DNA of 64,000 nucleotides from Avedoeria sp964651245 (GCA_964651245.1 CAZYVI010000008.1:122245-186244); one strand, 5' to 3'. Shown: positions 43,259-51,042, counted from the stretch's first letter. The notes: generated from the letters alone by a model not told the origin. Numbers and translations: made by a program.

Positions 43259-45505
43259 TCACCGCCGCGGCACGAGGGCCAGCGGCAGGTGGACCGTCGG
43301 CCGCGCCGGACCGCCGGACCCCGGCTCGGCGAGGGCGCGCAGCGCAGCGGCCGTGGCGACGACGTCGTCGGGGCCGCCGAAGCCCGGGAAGGCGCCGGAG
43401 GGCGATGCGGCCGCCGCGAGGGCGTCGAGCGGGCCGAGGCCGAGCGGGCGGGCGGGGCTCGGGCGATACCAGGCCGTCCGATCGACGCGCTGGCCGACGG
43501 CGGCGAGCCCGAGGACGGCGGCGGCGGTGGAGTCGACGCTGAGCCCGTCCGGCGGGCCGAAGCCGCTCCAGCCGCCGGTGGCGTTCTGGGTGCGCCGCAG
43601 GAAGGCGACGGCCGCCGCGACGGCATCGTCGTCCGCGGTCCGGCCGACGGCGCCCAGGGCCTGCAGGGCGAGTCCGGTCGAGTCGACGTCCGGCGCGGCG
43701 GCCCGCGCCTCCCAGCCCCAGCCGCCGGCGGGCGAGGCGACGGCGCGGAGCGCGTCGACGGCCGCGGCGGGCACCTCGATGCCCGCGGCCGACGATCCGA
43801 GGATCGCCCAGGCCTGGTCCCACGGCGCGCCGTCGCCGAACGCGCCGGTGGCCGGATCGTACCGCGCTTGCAGGGCGCCGACGACGTCGACGCCGCCGAA
43901 GGCCCGCGGGTCGAGGGCCGCCGCGTTGCCCGACGCGGCGCGCAGCGCGCCGATCGCGGCCAGGAGCTTGCCGGCGGCGCTCGGACCGCGGGCGGCGTAG
44001 TCGGGCGCGATCGTGGCCAGGTAGGCGGCGGCCGTCACGCCCGGTGCCTCGCCCGGCCGGTCGCGCCAGCCGCCGCGGTCGTGGGCCGTCAGCGCCACGA
44101 CGGCGTCGATCGTCGCGCCGGGGTTGGCGGCGCCGGCGGCGAAGGCCCCGTCGGCCGTCCGGGCGTCGCGCAGCCACGCGAAGGCGCGGTCGGCGGCGAC
44201 GCCGGGCCGGGGCACGGCCAGCGGGCGGCCGGCGAGGGCCGGGATCGCCTGGCCGGTGGCGACGAGGGCATGGCCGCCGCCGGTGGCGTCGAACGCGACG
44301 GCGCCGTCGGGGCGCTGCAGGGCCATCAAGTAGTCGATGGCGGAGCGACCCGCGGGGGACGTCCAGCGCGGGCTCGTCGGATCCTCGCCGGCCGCGTACA
44401 GGGCCTGCAGGGCATAGGCCGTGCTGTTCGCGTTCGTCGTCTCGTGGTGGCCGTCGTGGCCCCAGCCGCCGTCGTCGCGCTGGCCGGCGTCCAGGTAGGC
44501 GATGGCCTGGGCGATGGCCGTCGACGTGACGGGCTCGCCGGCGGCGACGAGGGCCTGGACGGCCAGCCCCGTCGCGTCGGTCTCGGCCTCGGGTTCGCCG
44601 AGCATCGAGCTCCAGCCGCCGCCGGGCGCGGTGCCGGCGACGAGGGCGTCGATGGCCGCCCGGGGCGGCGGCGCGCCGTTCGTCGCCGCGACGGTGCCGA
44701 GGATCGCCCAGGCCTGCTCCCAGGTGGAGAGGCCGTAGCGGCCGGTGGACGGGTCGTAGAAGCCGTCGAGGCGGGCCGTGGCATCGCCAAGGACCCGCGC
44801 GTCGATGCCGTCGACGGACGCGACGAGCCCGACAAGCGCCTTGCCGGCCTGCGCCGCGCTCGGCTCGCTGTAGTCCGCCCACTCATCGACAAGATAGTCG
44901 ACCACGCTACGGCCATCCCGCGTCCACTCGTCCGGGTCGACGCCCGCCGCGCGCGCCGCCAGGATCGCCTCGACGGCCAGGCCGGGCGAGGGGTAGTCGC
45001 CGCCGGGGAGCTGCTGCGCCCCGAGCCAGCGGGCGCCGAGCCAGACGGCGCGCTGCTGGGCGGTGGCGGTGATCGGCGCGCGCGCTCCGCGCCAGACCCA
45101 GGCGTCGACGTCGCCGGCCTTCAGGGTGCGGCCGGCCGGACCGGTCGAGGCGTACGTCCAGCCGCCGTCGTCGGCGCGCCAGTGGTAGGCCCAGTACGGG
45201 CCGCAGAAGCAGTTCGACAGCGGGCAGCCGACGCCCCCGATGCGGCAGACGGCGCCGCCGTTCAGCTCGGCGCCGACGCCGGCGCTTCGCAGCAGCGCCT
45301 CGCCCGTCGGGCCCTCGTCGAACGCGATGCGGTGGACGGCGACGCGGCCGTCGTCGAAGTCGACGACGACATCGGCCGTGGCCGTCCAACCCTGGGCGCG
45401 GATCGCGCCCCCGTCGCCGGCAGGGGCGAAGCGGGGCAGCGCCAGCACGCCGACGACGCCGACGACGGCCGCGGCCGTGGCGGCGCATGAACGAATCGTG
45501 GTCAC
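43259..45505 (-). CDS. Secreted DUF4430 plus alpha-toroid protein (intrinsic-factor-like, domains swapped)
   Basis: 748 residues with a GTG start at 45505; GGAGGG lies 4 nt upstream. A signal peptide (about 1-37) precedes a DUF4430 domain (about 40-130: VVVDFDDGRVAVHRIAFDE, EALLRSAGVG, CRIGGVGC, CFCGPYWAYHW, WTYASTGPAGRTL). Residues about 140-735 contain at least ten helical-hairpin repeats of the terpenoid-cyclase/prenyltransferase toroid type: ETDATGLAVQALVAAG, NANSTAYALQALYAAG, DVDSTGLALQALGAVG, with DGGWG and TGGWSGFG motifs. It ends VHLPLALVPRR. Intrinsic factor and transcobalamin combine these two folds in the opposite order. It is the first gene after the cobalamin riboswitch. Predicted extracellular B12 binder. 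Confidence 0.85.
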   Translation of the reverse strand: MTTIRSCAATAAAVVGVVGVLALPRFAPAGDGGAIRAQGWTATADVVVDFDDGRVAVHRIAFDEGPTGEALLRSAGVGAELNGGAVCRIGGVGCPLSNCFCGPYWAYHWRADDGGWTYASTGPAGRTLKAGDVDAWVWRGARAPITATAQQRAVWLGARWLGAQQLPGGDYPSPGLAVEAILAARAAGVDPDEWTRDGRSVVDYLVDEWADYSEPSAAQAGKALVGLVASVDGIDARVLGDATARLDGFYDPSTGRYGLSTWEQAWAILGTVAATNGAPPPRAAIDALVAGTAPGGGWSSMLGEPEAETDATGLAVQALVAAGEPVTSTAIAQAIAYLDAGQRDDGGWGHDGHHETTNANSTAYALQALYAAGEDPTSPRWTSPAGRSAIDYLMALQRPDGAVAFDATGGGHALVATGQAIPALAGRPLAVPRPGVAADRAFAWLRDARTADGAFAAGAANPGATIDAVVALTAHDRGGWRDRPGEAPGVTAAAYLATIAPDYAARGPSAAGKLLAAIGALRAASGNAAALDPRAFGGVDVVGALQARYDPATGAFGDGAPWDQAWAILGSSAAGIEVPAAAVDALRAVASPAGGWGWEARAAAPDVDSTGLALQALGAVGRTADDDAVAAAVAFLRRTQNATGGWSGFGPPDGLSVDSTAAAVLGLAAVGQRVDRTAWYRPSPARPLGLGPLDALAAAASPSGAFPGFGGPDDVVATAAALRALAEPGSGGPARPTVHLPLALVPRR

Positions 45506-45509
45506 CGGT

Positions 45510-45549
45510 CCCTCCGTACGACGCGACGGAGCGGGCGGCGTCGGGAGGG
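45510..45549 (-). promoter_or_regulatory. Hairpin that can hide the ribosome-binding site of the B12 operon
   Basis: On the minus strand CCCTCC (45549-45544) can pair with the Shine-Dalgarno GGAGGG (45515-45510). This is a plausible expression platform for translational control by the riboswitch upstream. No U-tract terminator is seen. Confidence 0.5.
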
Positions 45550-45615
45550 CGCGAGCGCGTGGGGCGCGGTCACGTCCGGCGCCCCGAACGCGGGGGCCCG
45601 CAGGCGGACGAACCA

Positions 45616-45806
45616 CTGCCGGTCGGCATTCGGGCTTCCGCGGCGAGCGGGCGGGAACGTCGGTCGTTTCGCCTCCGAGGGCGACGTCGATCCGAGCGTC
45701 GATCGCCTGGCCGCGCGGTGACCGTTGCGCGTCAGCGCCGGATTCGCACCGGCTTCCCCTGGACGGCCGGAGCCGCCACCGCGCGACGGGCGCGCGGGAC
45801 CGGCAG
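45616..45806 (-). promoter_or_regulatory. Cobalamin riboswitch
   Basis: Read on the minus strand, CTGCCGGTC (45806-45798) pairs perfectly with GACCGGCAG (45624-45616) as P1. Between them are the conserved blocks AGGGGAAGCCGGTG, CGAATCCGGCGCTGACGCG and CAACGGT (core, about 45760-45721) and the B12-box-like GAAGCCCGAATGCCGACC (about 45638-45621). These match the AGGGAA..GGTG..AATCC..GC core and the AGYCAGGAgACCtGCC box of cobalamin riboswitches in a high-GC form. It controls the DUF4430/ECF operon that starts at 45505. Confidence 0.9.
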
Positions 45807-45830
45807 GGGGCAGCGTGGGCTGCGGGCGGG

Positions 45831-45836
45831 ATTGTA
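45831..45836 (-). promoter_or_regulatory. Candidate -10 box of the B12 operon
   Basis: TACAAT on the minus strand lies 24 nt before the first base of riboswitch P1. No clear -35 is present. Confidence 0.5.
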
Positions 45837-46005
45837 GCAGGGATGGCGCGGTCGAGCCGCCGGCCCTGGTCCGCCCGCCGCGGGCCGTGAGCGGGCGACG
45901 ATCGAACGGCCGCTGACCACCGGACCCGTTGACACCGCGTTGGGTCGACGCCACCATGCACCGTCGACGTCGCGACCGCCATCGTCGCCCCTGCGGAGCG
46001 ATCCG

Positions 46006-46875
46006 ATGCCCACCCTCCCCACCGGCACCGTCACCTTCCTCTTCACCGACATCGCCGGCTCCACTGCCCTGTGGGAGCGCGACCGCGACGCGATGCAGTC
46101 CGCCCTCGCCCAGCACGACGCGCTCTTGCGCGATGCCATCGAGTCCCGCGGCGGCCACGTCTTCAAGACCGTCGGCGACGCCTTCTGCGCCGCCTTCGCC
46201 CGCGCCCAGGACGCCGTCGAGGCGACCGTCGACGCCCAGCGGTCGCTGTCGGCCGCCGACTGGTCGATGCTCGGCGAGGCCGGACCGCTCCGATCACACA
46301 TGGGCCTGCACACGGGCGAGGCGGACGAGCGCGGCGGGGACTACTTCGGGCCGCCCGTGAACCGCGTCGCCCGACTGGAGGCCGCGGGGAATGGCGGGCA
46401 GATCCTCGTGTCGCTCGTCACGCAGCAACTTGTCCGCGACCGGCTGCCCGACGGCTGCGCGCTGCGGGACTGGGGCGAGCACCGCCTCAAGGACCTGCGG
46501 CATACGGAGCACATCTTCCAGCTCGAAGGTCCCGGCCTGCCGGATGTGGCGCCGCCGCCGCTGACGGCCGAGGCGCTCCACCCGCGCGACCGGGTGCGGG
46601 TGGTCGAGGCGGATGCGGGCGCGCCATTCGCCCCACGCGCGGCGCCCGAGCCCGGATCGCGCGACGTCGGCGGCCTGTGGACGAGCCTCGAGACGGCGCT
46701 GCGCAGCGAGTCGGGCGAGCCCATCATCCTCACGACCGCCGAGGCCGCCGCCGTCGCCCGCCACAAGCCCGCCGACGTCCGCCGAAGCGATCGAGCGCTG
46801 GCGCGGCTGGCTGTCGGCGGCCAGCGGCGGGACCGTGCGCCTGCCGACCGAGGTGGAGTGGGAGGCCGCTGCTAG
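46006..46875 (+). CDS. Class III adenylate/guanylate cyclase-domain protein, C-terminus altered
   Basis: 289 residues from the ATG at 46006. The catalytic domain (about residues 5-170) looks intact: FLFTDIAGSTALWERD with the first metal Asp, HVFKTVGDAFCAAFA with the second Asp, MGLHTGEADERGGDYFGPPV and NRVARLEAAGNGGQILVS with the transition-state Asn/Arg. Such genes in this phylum usually continue into long sensor or effector domains. Here the frame drifts after about residue 245 into out-of-frame FGE sequence and stops at 46875. Probably a once longer gene with an internal deletion; the cyclase itself may still be made. Confidence 0.75.
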   Translation: MPTLPTGTVTFLFTDIAGSTALWERDRDAMQSALAQHDALLRDAIESRGGHVFKTVGDAFCAAFARAQDAVEATVDAQRSLSAADWSMLGEAGPLRSHMGLHTGEADERGGDYFGPPVNRVARLEAAGNGGQILVSLVTQQLVRDRLPDGCALRDWGEHRLKDLRHTEHIFQLEGPGLPDVAPPPLTAEALHPRDRVRVVEADAGAPFAPRAAPEPGSRDVGGLWTSLETALRSESGEPIILTTAEAAAVARHKPADVRRSDRALARLAVGGQRRDRAPADRGGVGGRC

Positions 46876-47272
46876 AGGGACGGCCGCGCGCCGCTACGCT
46901 GGCGGCGACGTGTTCCATCCGCGCATGGGCAACACGCGCGAGACGCGCATGCGGGGGACCACGCCCGTCGGCGTCTTCCCGGCCGGCGACACGCCCGAGG
47001 GCGCGTGCGATCTCACGGGCAACAGCGCGGACTGGACATCGAGCGACTGGGGCAGCGACGGTGACGCCCCTGAGTTCGTCTATCCCTACGCCGGAGACGA
47101 CGGGCGAGAGCTGGCCGATAAGCCGCCGGAGCGCCTGCGGGTTGTGCGGGGCGGGTCTTGGTACTTCAACCACGGCGTCGCGCGCGCGGCCTACCGCAGC
47201 AGGGACCATCCCTCGAGCCGCTTCTTCAACCTGGGGTTTCGTGTGGTGGTGTCGTCCCCCATCTTGTCCTGA
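46778..47272 (+). pseudogene. C-terminal remnant of a formylglycine-generating-enzyme (FGE/SUMF1) domain
   Basis: In the frame offset from the cyclase, SAEAIERWRGWLSAASGG, VRLPTEVEWEAAARG, GVFPAGDTPEGACDLTGN and LRVVRGGSWYFNHGVARAAY, then FFNLGFRVV, is a clear FGE-sulfatase C-terminal half. The N-terminal half with the start codon is missing and the join to the cyclase frame is out of register. Such domains usually act as FGE enzymes or as ligand-binding effector modules in cyclase- and caspase-like multidomain proteins. Confidence 0.8.
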
Positions 47273-47381
47273 TGCTCTGTCCTCTGATGAGGCCGCACAC
47301 CTGCGGCCGACTGGGGCGCGCAGCGCCCGGAGTGACGGCTCGCCGCCCGGAGCGCGAGCGCTGGCGCATCCTGCGCTCCCC

Positions 47382-47420
47382 TTGACTGCACACATCGGTC
47401 GCGATATGGTTCCCCATATG
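47382..47420 (+). promoter_or_regulatory. Promoter and palindromic operator of the vapBC pair
   Basis: TTGACT (47382-47387), a 17-nt spacer and TATGGT (47405-47410) form a good promoter. The vapB ATG (47418) lies 7 nt further on, so the message is probably leaderless. ATATGG (47404-47409) and CCATAT (47414-47419) form an inverted repeat with a 4-nt gap that covers the -10 box and the start codon. It is a likely antitoxin binding site. Confidence 0.6.
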
Positions 47421-47663
47421 AAGACGACCATCGATATTGCCGACCCGCTCCTCGTCGAGGCCAAGCGCGTCGCGGCCGAGGAAGGGATGACGCTGCGCGA
47501 GCTCGTCGAGCAGGCGCTGCAGGCGGCGCTGCGCGGGCGGCAGCGCCGCGAGCAGGTCATGCTGCGCGATGCGTCGTTCCGCGGCGAGGGTGTTCAACCG
47601 GGTGTCGTCGAGGGCGATTGGGATGCCTGGCGCGACCTTCTCTACGCGGGCCGCGGCTCGTGA
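47418..47663 (+). CDS. vapB: VapB-type antitoxin
   Basis: 81 residues. MKTTIDIADPLLVEAKRVAA, then EEGMTLRELVEQALQAALRG, is the ribbon-helix-helix signature of antitoxins paired with PIN toxins: a short N-terminal beta strand for DNA binding and two helices for dimerisation. The C-terminal part (LRDASFRGEGVQPG, DWDAWRDLLYAGRGS) should wrap the toxin. The gene overlaps the toxin start as GTGA, the usual coupling. Likely autoregulated through the palindrome over its start. Upstream in-frame sequence is non-coding. Confidence 0.88.
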   Translation: MKTTIDIADPLLVEAKRVAAEEGMTLRELVEQALQAALRGRQRREQVMLRDASFRGEGVQPGVVEGDWDAWRDLLYAGRGS

Positions 47664-48094
47664 TCGCCGTCGACACGAACGTCCTGGTGTACGCCCACCG
47701 CGCCGACTCGGCCTGGCACGAGCCGGCGCGCGCCGCCGTCGCCGCCTTGGCCGAGGGGCCGGCGCGCTGGGCGATCCCGTGGCCGTGCATCCACGAGTTC
47801 CTCGGGATCGTGACCCACCCGCGGATCTACAATCCGCCGACGCCGCTGGCGCAGGCGGCCGACCAGGTCGACGCCTGGCTGGAGATGCCAACCCTCCAGC
47901 TGCTGGGTGAGTCGCCCGACCACTGGCCGCGACTGCGGGCGCTGGTTCTCGCCGCCCAGGTCGTCGGCTCGCGGATCCACGATGCCCGGATCGCCGCGCT
48001 GTGCGACGCCCACGGCGTGCGCGAGCTCTGGAGCGCCGATCGCGACTTCGGCCGGTTCGCCGGGCTGCGCGTCCGCAATCCCCTGGCGACGTAG
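47660..48094 (+). CDS. vapC: VapC-type PIN-domain ribonuclease toxin
   Basis: 144 residues from the GTG at 47660. The PIN-domain acidic residues are placed as expected: VIAVDTNVLVYAHR (Asp5), WPCIHEFLGIVTHP (Glu), RIHDARIAALCDAHG (Asp) and LWSADRDFGRF (Asp). VapC toxins cut tRNA or rRNA with Mg or Mn and are held inactive by VapB. The HEFLG and TADRDF-like motifs are those of the TA-associated PIN subgroup. Complete, and coupled to vapB. Confidence 0.92.
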   Translation: MIAVDTNVLVYAHRADSAWHEPARAAVAALAEGPARWAIPWPCIHEFLGIVTHPRIYNPPTPLAQAADQVDAWLEMPTLQLLGESPDHWPRLRALVLAAQVVGSRIHDARIAALCDAHGVRELWSADRDFGRFAGLRVRNPLAT

Positions 48095-48123
48095 GCCGCG
48101 CGCTCGACCGTGGCTTGTTGCCG

Positions 48124-48412
48124 ATGCATGCGGACGCCATGATGGCTCTGCCCGCACCCCCCACCGGCACCGCCACGTTCCTCTTCACCGACATTGAAGG
48201 CAGCACGCAGCGCTGGGACCACCTCCCCGACGCGATGCGCGTCGCCCTCGAGCGGCACAACGCTGCTGCTGCGCGCCGCGATCGCCGTCGTGCGGACGAT
48301 GGGTGAGATGCTCGACGCGCTGGAAGCCGTCGTCCGACTCAGGATCCATCCCTCCGCCCGGCGCAACGACATCGGGCTCCGGCTGGTGGCCTCTGCCACG
48401 TCCGCGACCTAG
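48124..48412 (+). pseudogene. Decayed cyclase/FGE gene remnant
   Basis: The ATG at 48124 begins a cyclase N-terminus (ALPAPPTGTATFLFTDIEG, STQRWDHLPDAMRVALERHN), very close to the start of the cyclase at 46006. A frameshift in the gctgctgctgcg run near 48260 follows. The other frame then gives LLLRAAI, an unrelated stretch, and IHPSARRNDIGLRLVAS, which resembles the extreme C-terminus of FGE domains, before a stop at 48412. All the rest of both domains is gone. Confidence 0.7.
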
Positions 48413-48440
48413 CGCCGGGCGGGTTCCGGCGCTAGGTCCC

Positions 48441-49451
48441 TCACGGGCCGATGGTCCAGGTGCCGCCTCCGGCGGGAATCACGTGCGTGGCGAGGGTCGC
48501 ACCATCGAACGAGGTCGCCACCCAGCGGTGCTGGACGAAGGCGGTCCAGTCGTCCAACGTTTCGCCGGCTTCGACGATGCCGTACAGCTCGAGCGCGCAG
48601 TCATAGCCCACCCAGTACACCAGGGCCGGTGCGGCCGTCTGGTTGACCAAGACAAACGGGAGCGCGTTCGAGCCGGTATCCGGCGAGCAATCCGTGACGG
48701 CCGCCGGGAACGGCGGGGGCGGCTTGACCTCGAGCGTGTCCAGCACCGTGGCGGAGTACGCGCGATCCGCATCGCTGCTGACTTCCGCGATGTGGTAGAC
48801 GGCCGTCCCCGCGGCTTGCGGGAAGACATACTCCAAGCGCTCGATGCCCGCCGCACCGCAACCGGAGCTGCGGCGGACCTGGCCCGCGCCATGACGCGGA
48901 TGGCTGTACGGTTCAGGGTTCTCGAGCGTCGTGCAGTCCGTTGGCTTGAGGCCGTCCCAGATCGCCGCAAAGTCCAGCGCTCCGCCGCTCTTTGTCGGCC
49001 AGTACTGACCCGCGACGACGTAGGCTTGGCCCGAGGACCCTGCCTGCTTACCGACGGCGAGGTCCGGCGCCAGCCGCAAGAGTTCGAATCCGGACGACCC
49101 ATTCGCCCCGTGATCGCTCTCGAACTGCCAGCCCGTGGGCGGAGCGGCCATGGAGATCCGCCGAAGCGGGTCCATGACGAGCTGTCCCTGGTAGCCCGTC
49201 GGCGTGGCTGCCGCCGCCGGTGCGGCCTGGGTCGGCGCGACGGCTGGCGCGGCCGCTTCCGGTGCTGCCGCCGGCACGTCGCTGCCGCCGCGCTGAAGGA
49301 AAAACCACATGCCGCCGCCGCCGAGGACCAGCATCAAGATGCCGGCCAGCAGCACGACGGGCCAATTGCTGGACTGGCGCGGTGGTGGGCCCCACGCGCC
49401 GGGCGGCGGGCCGGATGGCAGGCCCGGGTTAGGTGTCTGGGTCGAATCCAT
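48441..49451 (-). CDS. Membrane-anchored protein with a VHL-beta-like C-terminal domain
   Basis: 336 residues from the ATG at 49451, with GGAGGAG about 11 nt upstream. A Pro-rich cytoplasmic N-terminus (to about 28) precedes one membrane span (about 30-50, VVLLAGILMLVLGGGGMWFF) and an Ala/Pro linker. The outer part has a middle domain of unknown type (about 95-255). The end (about 265-336) reads FVLVNQTAAPALVYWVGYDC, ELYGIVEAGETLDDWTAFVQ and HRWVATSFDG. This matches the von Hippel-Lindau beta-domain pattern (VNQT, VYW, G.L.PGE, H.W). A similar protein is encoded just upstream. Ligand unknown. Confidence 0.75.
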   Translation of the reverse strand: MDSTQTPNPGLPSGPPPGAWGPPPRQSSNWPVVLLAGILMLVLGGGGMWFFLQRGGSDVPAAAPEAAAPAVAPTQAAPAAAATPTGYQGQLVMDPLRRISMAAPPTGWQFESDHGANGSSGFELLRLAPDLAVGKQAGSSGQAYVVAGQYWPTKSGGALDFAAIWDGLKPTDCTTLENPEPYSHPRHGAGQVRRSSGCGAAGIERLEYVFPQAAGTAVYHIAEVSSDADRAYSATVLDTLEVKPPPPFPAAVTDCSPDTGSNALPFVLVNQTAAPALVYWVGYDCALELYGIVEAGETLDDWTAFVQHRWVATSFDGATLATHVIPAGGGTWTIGP

Positions 49452-49490
49452 GCGTCGCGTATCTCCTCCGCGTTGGGACCGATCTGGCCA

Positions 49491-50819
49491 TTACCCGCAG
49501 ATGCGATGCGTCCCGCCTCCAGCGGGCACCGTCCAGTCCCATGAAGCCGACAGGTTTTCGAAGCGGAACACATGACCCACAGTGGTGTTGTGGCCGTCCC
49601 ACCTCTCGCCGGGCTGAAGAGTGAAGCGGAACTGAGGCGTGCCACTGAAGTCGACCCAATATACGTTGACCGGATCAACGCAGGTGCTCACGAAATTGAC
49701 CGTGACGCTCGGCGGCACGTCGGTGGGCGGCACGGCGGTCGGGGGCACGGCCGTTGCGGGAACCGCCGTTGCCGGAACGGCCGTGGCAGGAACCGCGGTG
49801 GCGGGGACGATCGCGGTGGCCGGCGCCGTCGCCGTTGCAGGCACCAACACGGTGGCCGTGGCAGGCACCAGCGCGGTGGTGGTCGCGATGGCGGTGGTCG
49901 CCAGGGTCGGCTGGGCGGCGGTCGGCGAGGAGCTGGTGCCGGTCGCGCCGGCGACAGGGGAAGCCGCGGGCGCGGGCCCGCCCGCGGTGATCGTCTTCAT
50001 GCTGCCGTCGGGCATACGGACCTCGAACTGCTTCACCGGCTGCGGCGCCGGGCTCACGACACCCACCGTACCGGGGTCGAAGCCGGGCCAGGAGCTCCCG
50101 ACGTACGTCACCTGCACCTTGGAGGGCACGGGCGGCAGAAGCGGGTTGCCGCAGTAGCAGCGCGCCCGGGGCACGCCGTAGGTGTCGACGAGGACCGCCG
50201 AGCCCTTCTGCATGACCGACTGGCGCGGCGTGGCCTTCCCGGCGACGAAGCCGTGGTTCGTGACGCGCGTATCGGCGACGAGCACCAACGGCGTGAGGGT
50301 GCCGATGTAGGCGGGGATGTCGGCCGCGGTGAGGGCGGCAGGCCCGGACGGCCCAGTCCAGCGCAGCGACGGATCGGCGTTCTGCGCCGCGACCCAGGCA
50401 GCGGCCTTGTCGGGGTTGGCGGCCAGGAAGGCGATCATCTGCGCCTTGTCGCAGGCCGTGTCGTTCTGGGTGCCGCCGTAGAGGCCGGGCTGGGCGCCGC
50501 TGCTGGCCTGGATGGCCGCCTGCGGCGGCGCCGCGATGCGCGTCGGCGCCTGGATGGCGGGCTGCGCGATCAAGGGATCCGGCGGCGGCGCCAACGGCTG
50601 CGCGCTGAAGGGATCCGGGCCGACGGCGGCCGCGGGCTCCATGAAGACCTCGCCCTCGGCCAGCGCCACCGAACCGGAGCCGGAGCCGCCGTCGCGCAGC
50701 ACGAACCACGCCACGCCGGCGCCCACGAGCAGCAGCAGCAAGAGCAGCAGCACGATCGTCCAGGTGTTCCGACGCTGGGGCGGCGGCCCCACTTGCCCAT
50801 GGGGCTGACCCACTCCCAT
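49491..50819 (-). CDS. Membrane-anchored DUF6777 plus VHL-beta-like protein
   Basis: 442 residues from the ATG at 50819, with AGGAG 6-7 nt upstream. One membrane span (about 20-42, WTIVLLLLLLLLVGAGVAWF) is followed by a DUF6777-like domain (about 55-250: EVFMEPAAAVGPDPFSAQP, PGLYGGTQNDTACDKAQM, ADTRVTNHGFVAGKATP, CYCGNPLLPPV, SSWPGFDPGTV). A repetitive Pro/Ala/Thr/Val linker (about 300-370, ATAVP units) comes next. The last 70 residues form a VHL-beta-like domain (VTVNFVSTCVDPVNVYWVDF, LQPGERWDGHNTTVGHVFRF). It lies 39 nt upstream of the other VHL-like gene; probably one operon. Confidence 0.78.
   Translation of the reverse strand: MGVGQPHGQVGPPPQRRNTWTIVLLLLLLLLVGAGVAWFVLRDGGSGSGSVALAEGEVFMEPAAAVGPDPFSAQPLAPPPDPLIAQPAIQAPTRIAAPPQAAIQASSGAQPGLYGGTQNDTACDKAQMIAFLAANPDKAAAWVAAQNADPSLRWTGPSGPAALTAADIPAYIGTLTPLVLVADTRVTNHGFVAGKATPRQSVMQKGSAVLVDTYGVPRARCYCGNPLLPPVPSKVQVTYVGSSWPGFDPGTVGVVSPAPQPVKQFEVRMPDGSMKTITAGGPAPAASPVAGATGTSSSPTAAQPTLATTAIATTTALVPATATVLVPATATAPATAIVPATAVPATAVPATAVPATAVPPTAVPPTDVPPSVTVNFVSTCVDPVNVYWVDFSGTPQFRFTLQPGERWDGHNTTVGHVFRFENLSASWDWTVPAGGGTHRICG
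49711..49890 (-). repeat. 15-nt tandem repeat in the linker of the DUF6777/VHL-like gene
   Basis: Imperfect 15-nt units near ggcacggccgttgcg encode ATAVP/PTAVP pentapeptides, with at least seven copies and degenerate flanks. Boundaries are approximate. Confidence 0.75.
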
Positions 50820-51042
50820 CGCTTGCTCCTACTGCGCCTTGTACCAACCTGACTCGGTATCCCATCCGGATCCGAGGGCCCTTGGCCGGGCCGGGCCGGG
50901 CCGGGACTGTCCCACGGCGCGCTGCACCTTGTCAAGAATCCGTGCCCGCGGCGTGCTGGATGCGCCGTCCGGTTCCGCGTAGGCCGCGCGACCTGCCCGC
51001 CGCTGGATCGCGCACCTGGGACGTGCGGCTGGATCGGCGCTG

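Noticed and set aside
45738..45760. tRNA T-arm-like GGTGCGAATCC on the minus strand
   Set aside because: It is the conserved GGTG..AATCC block of the cobalamin riboswitch, inside a perfect P1 helix.
48441..50819. VHL-like domains as a sign of eukaryotic contamination
   Set aside because: The genes have host-like GC, bacterial ribosome-binding sites, no introns, and signal/anchor layouts typical of bacteria.
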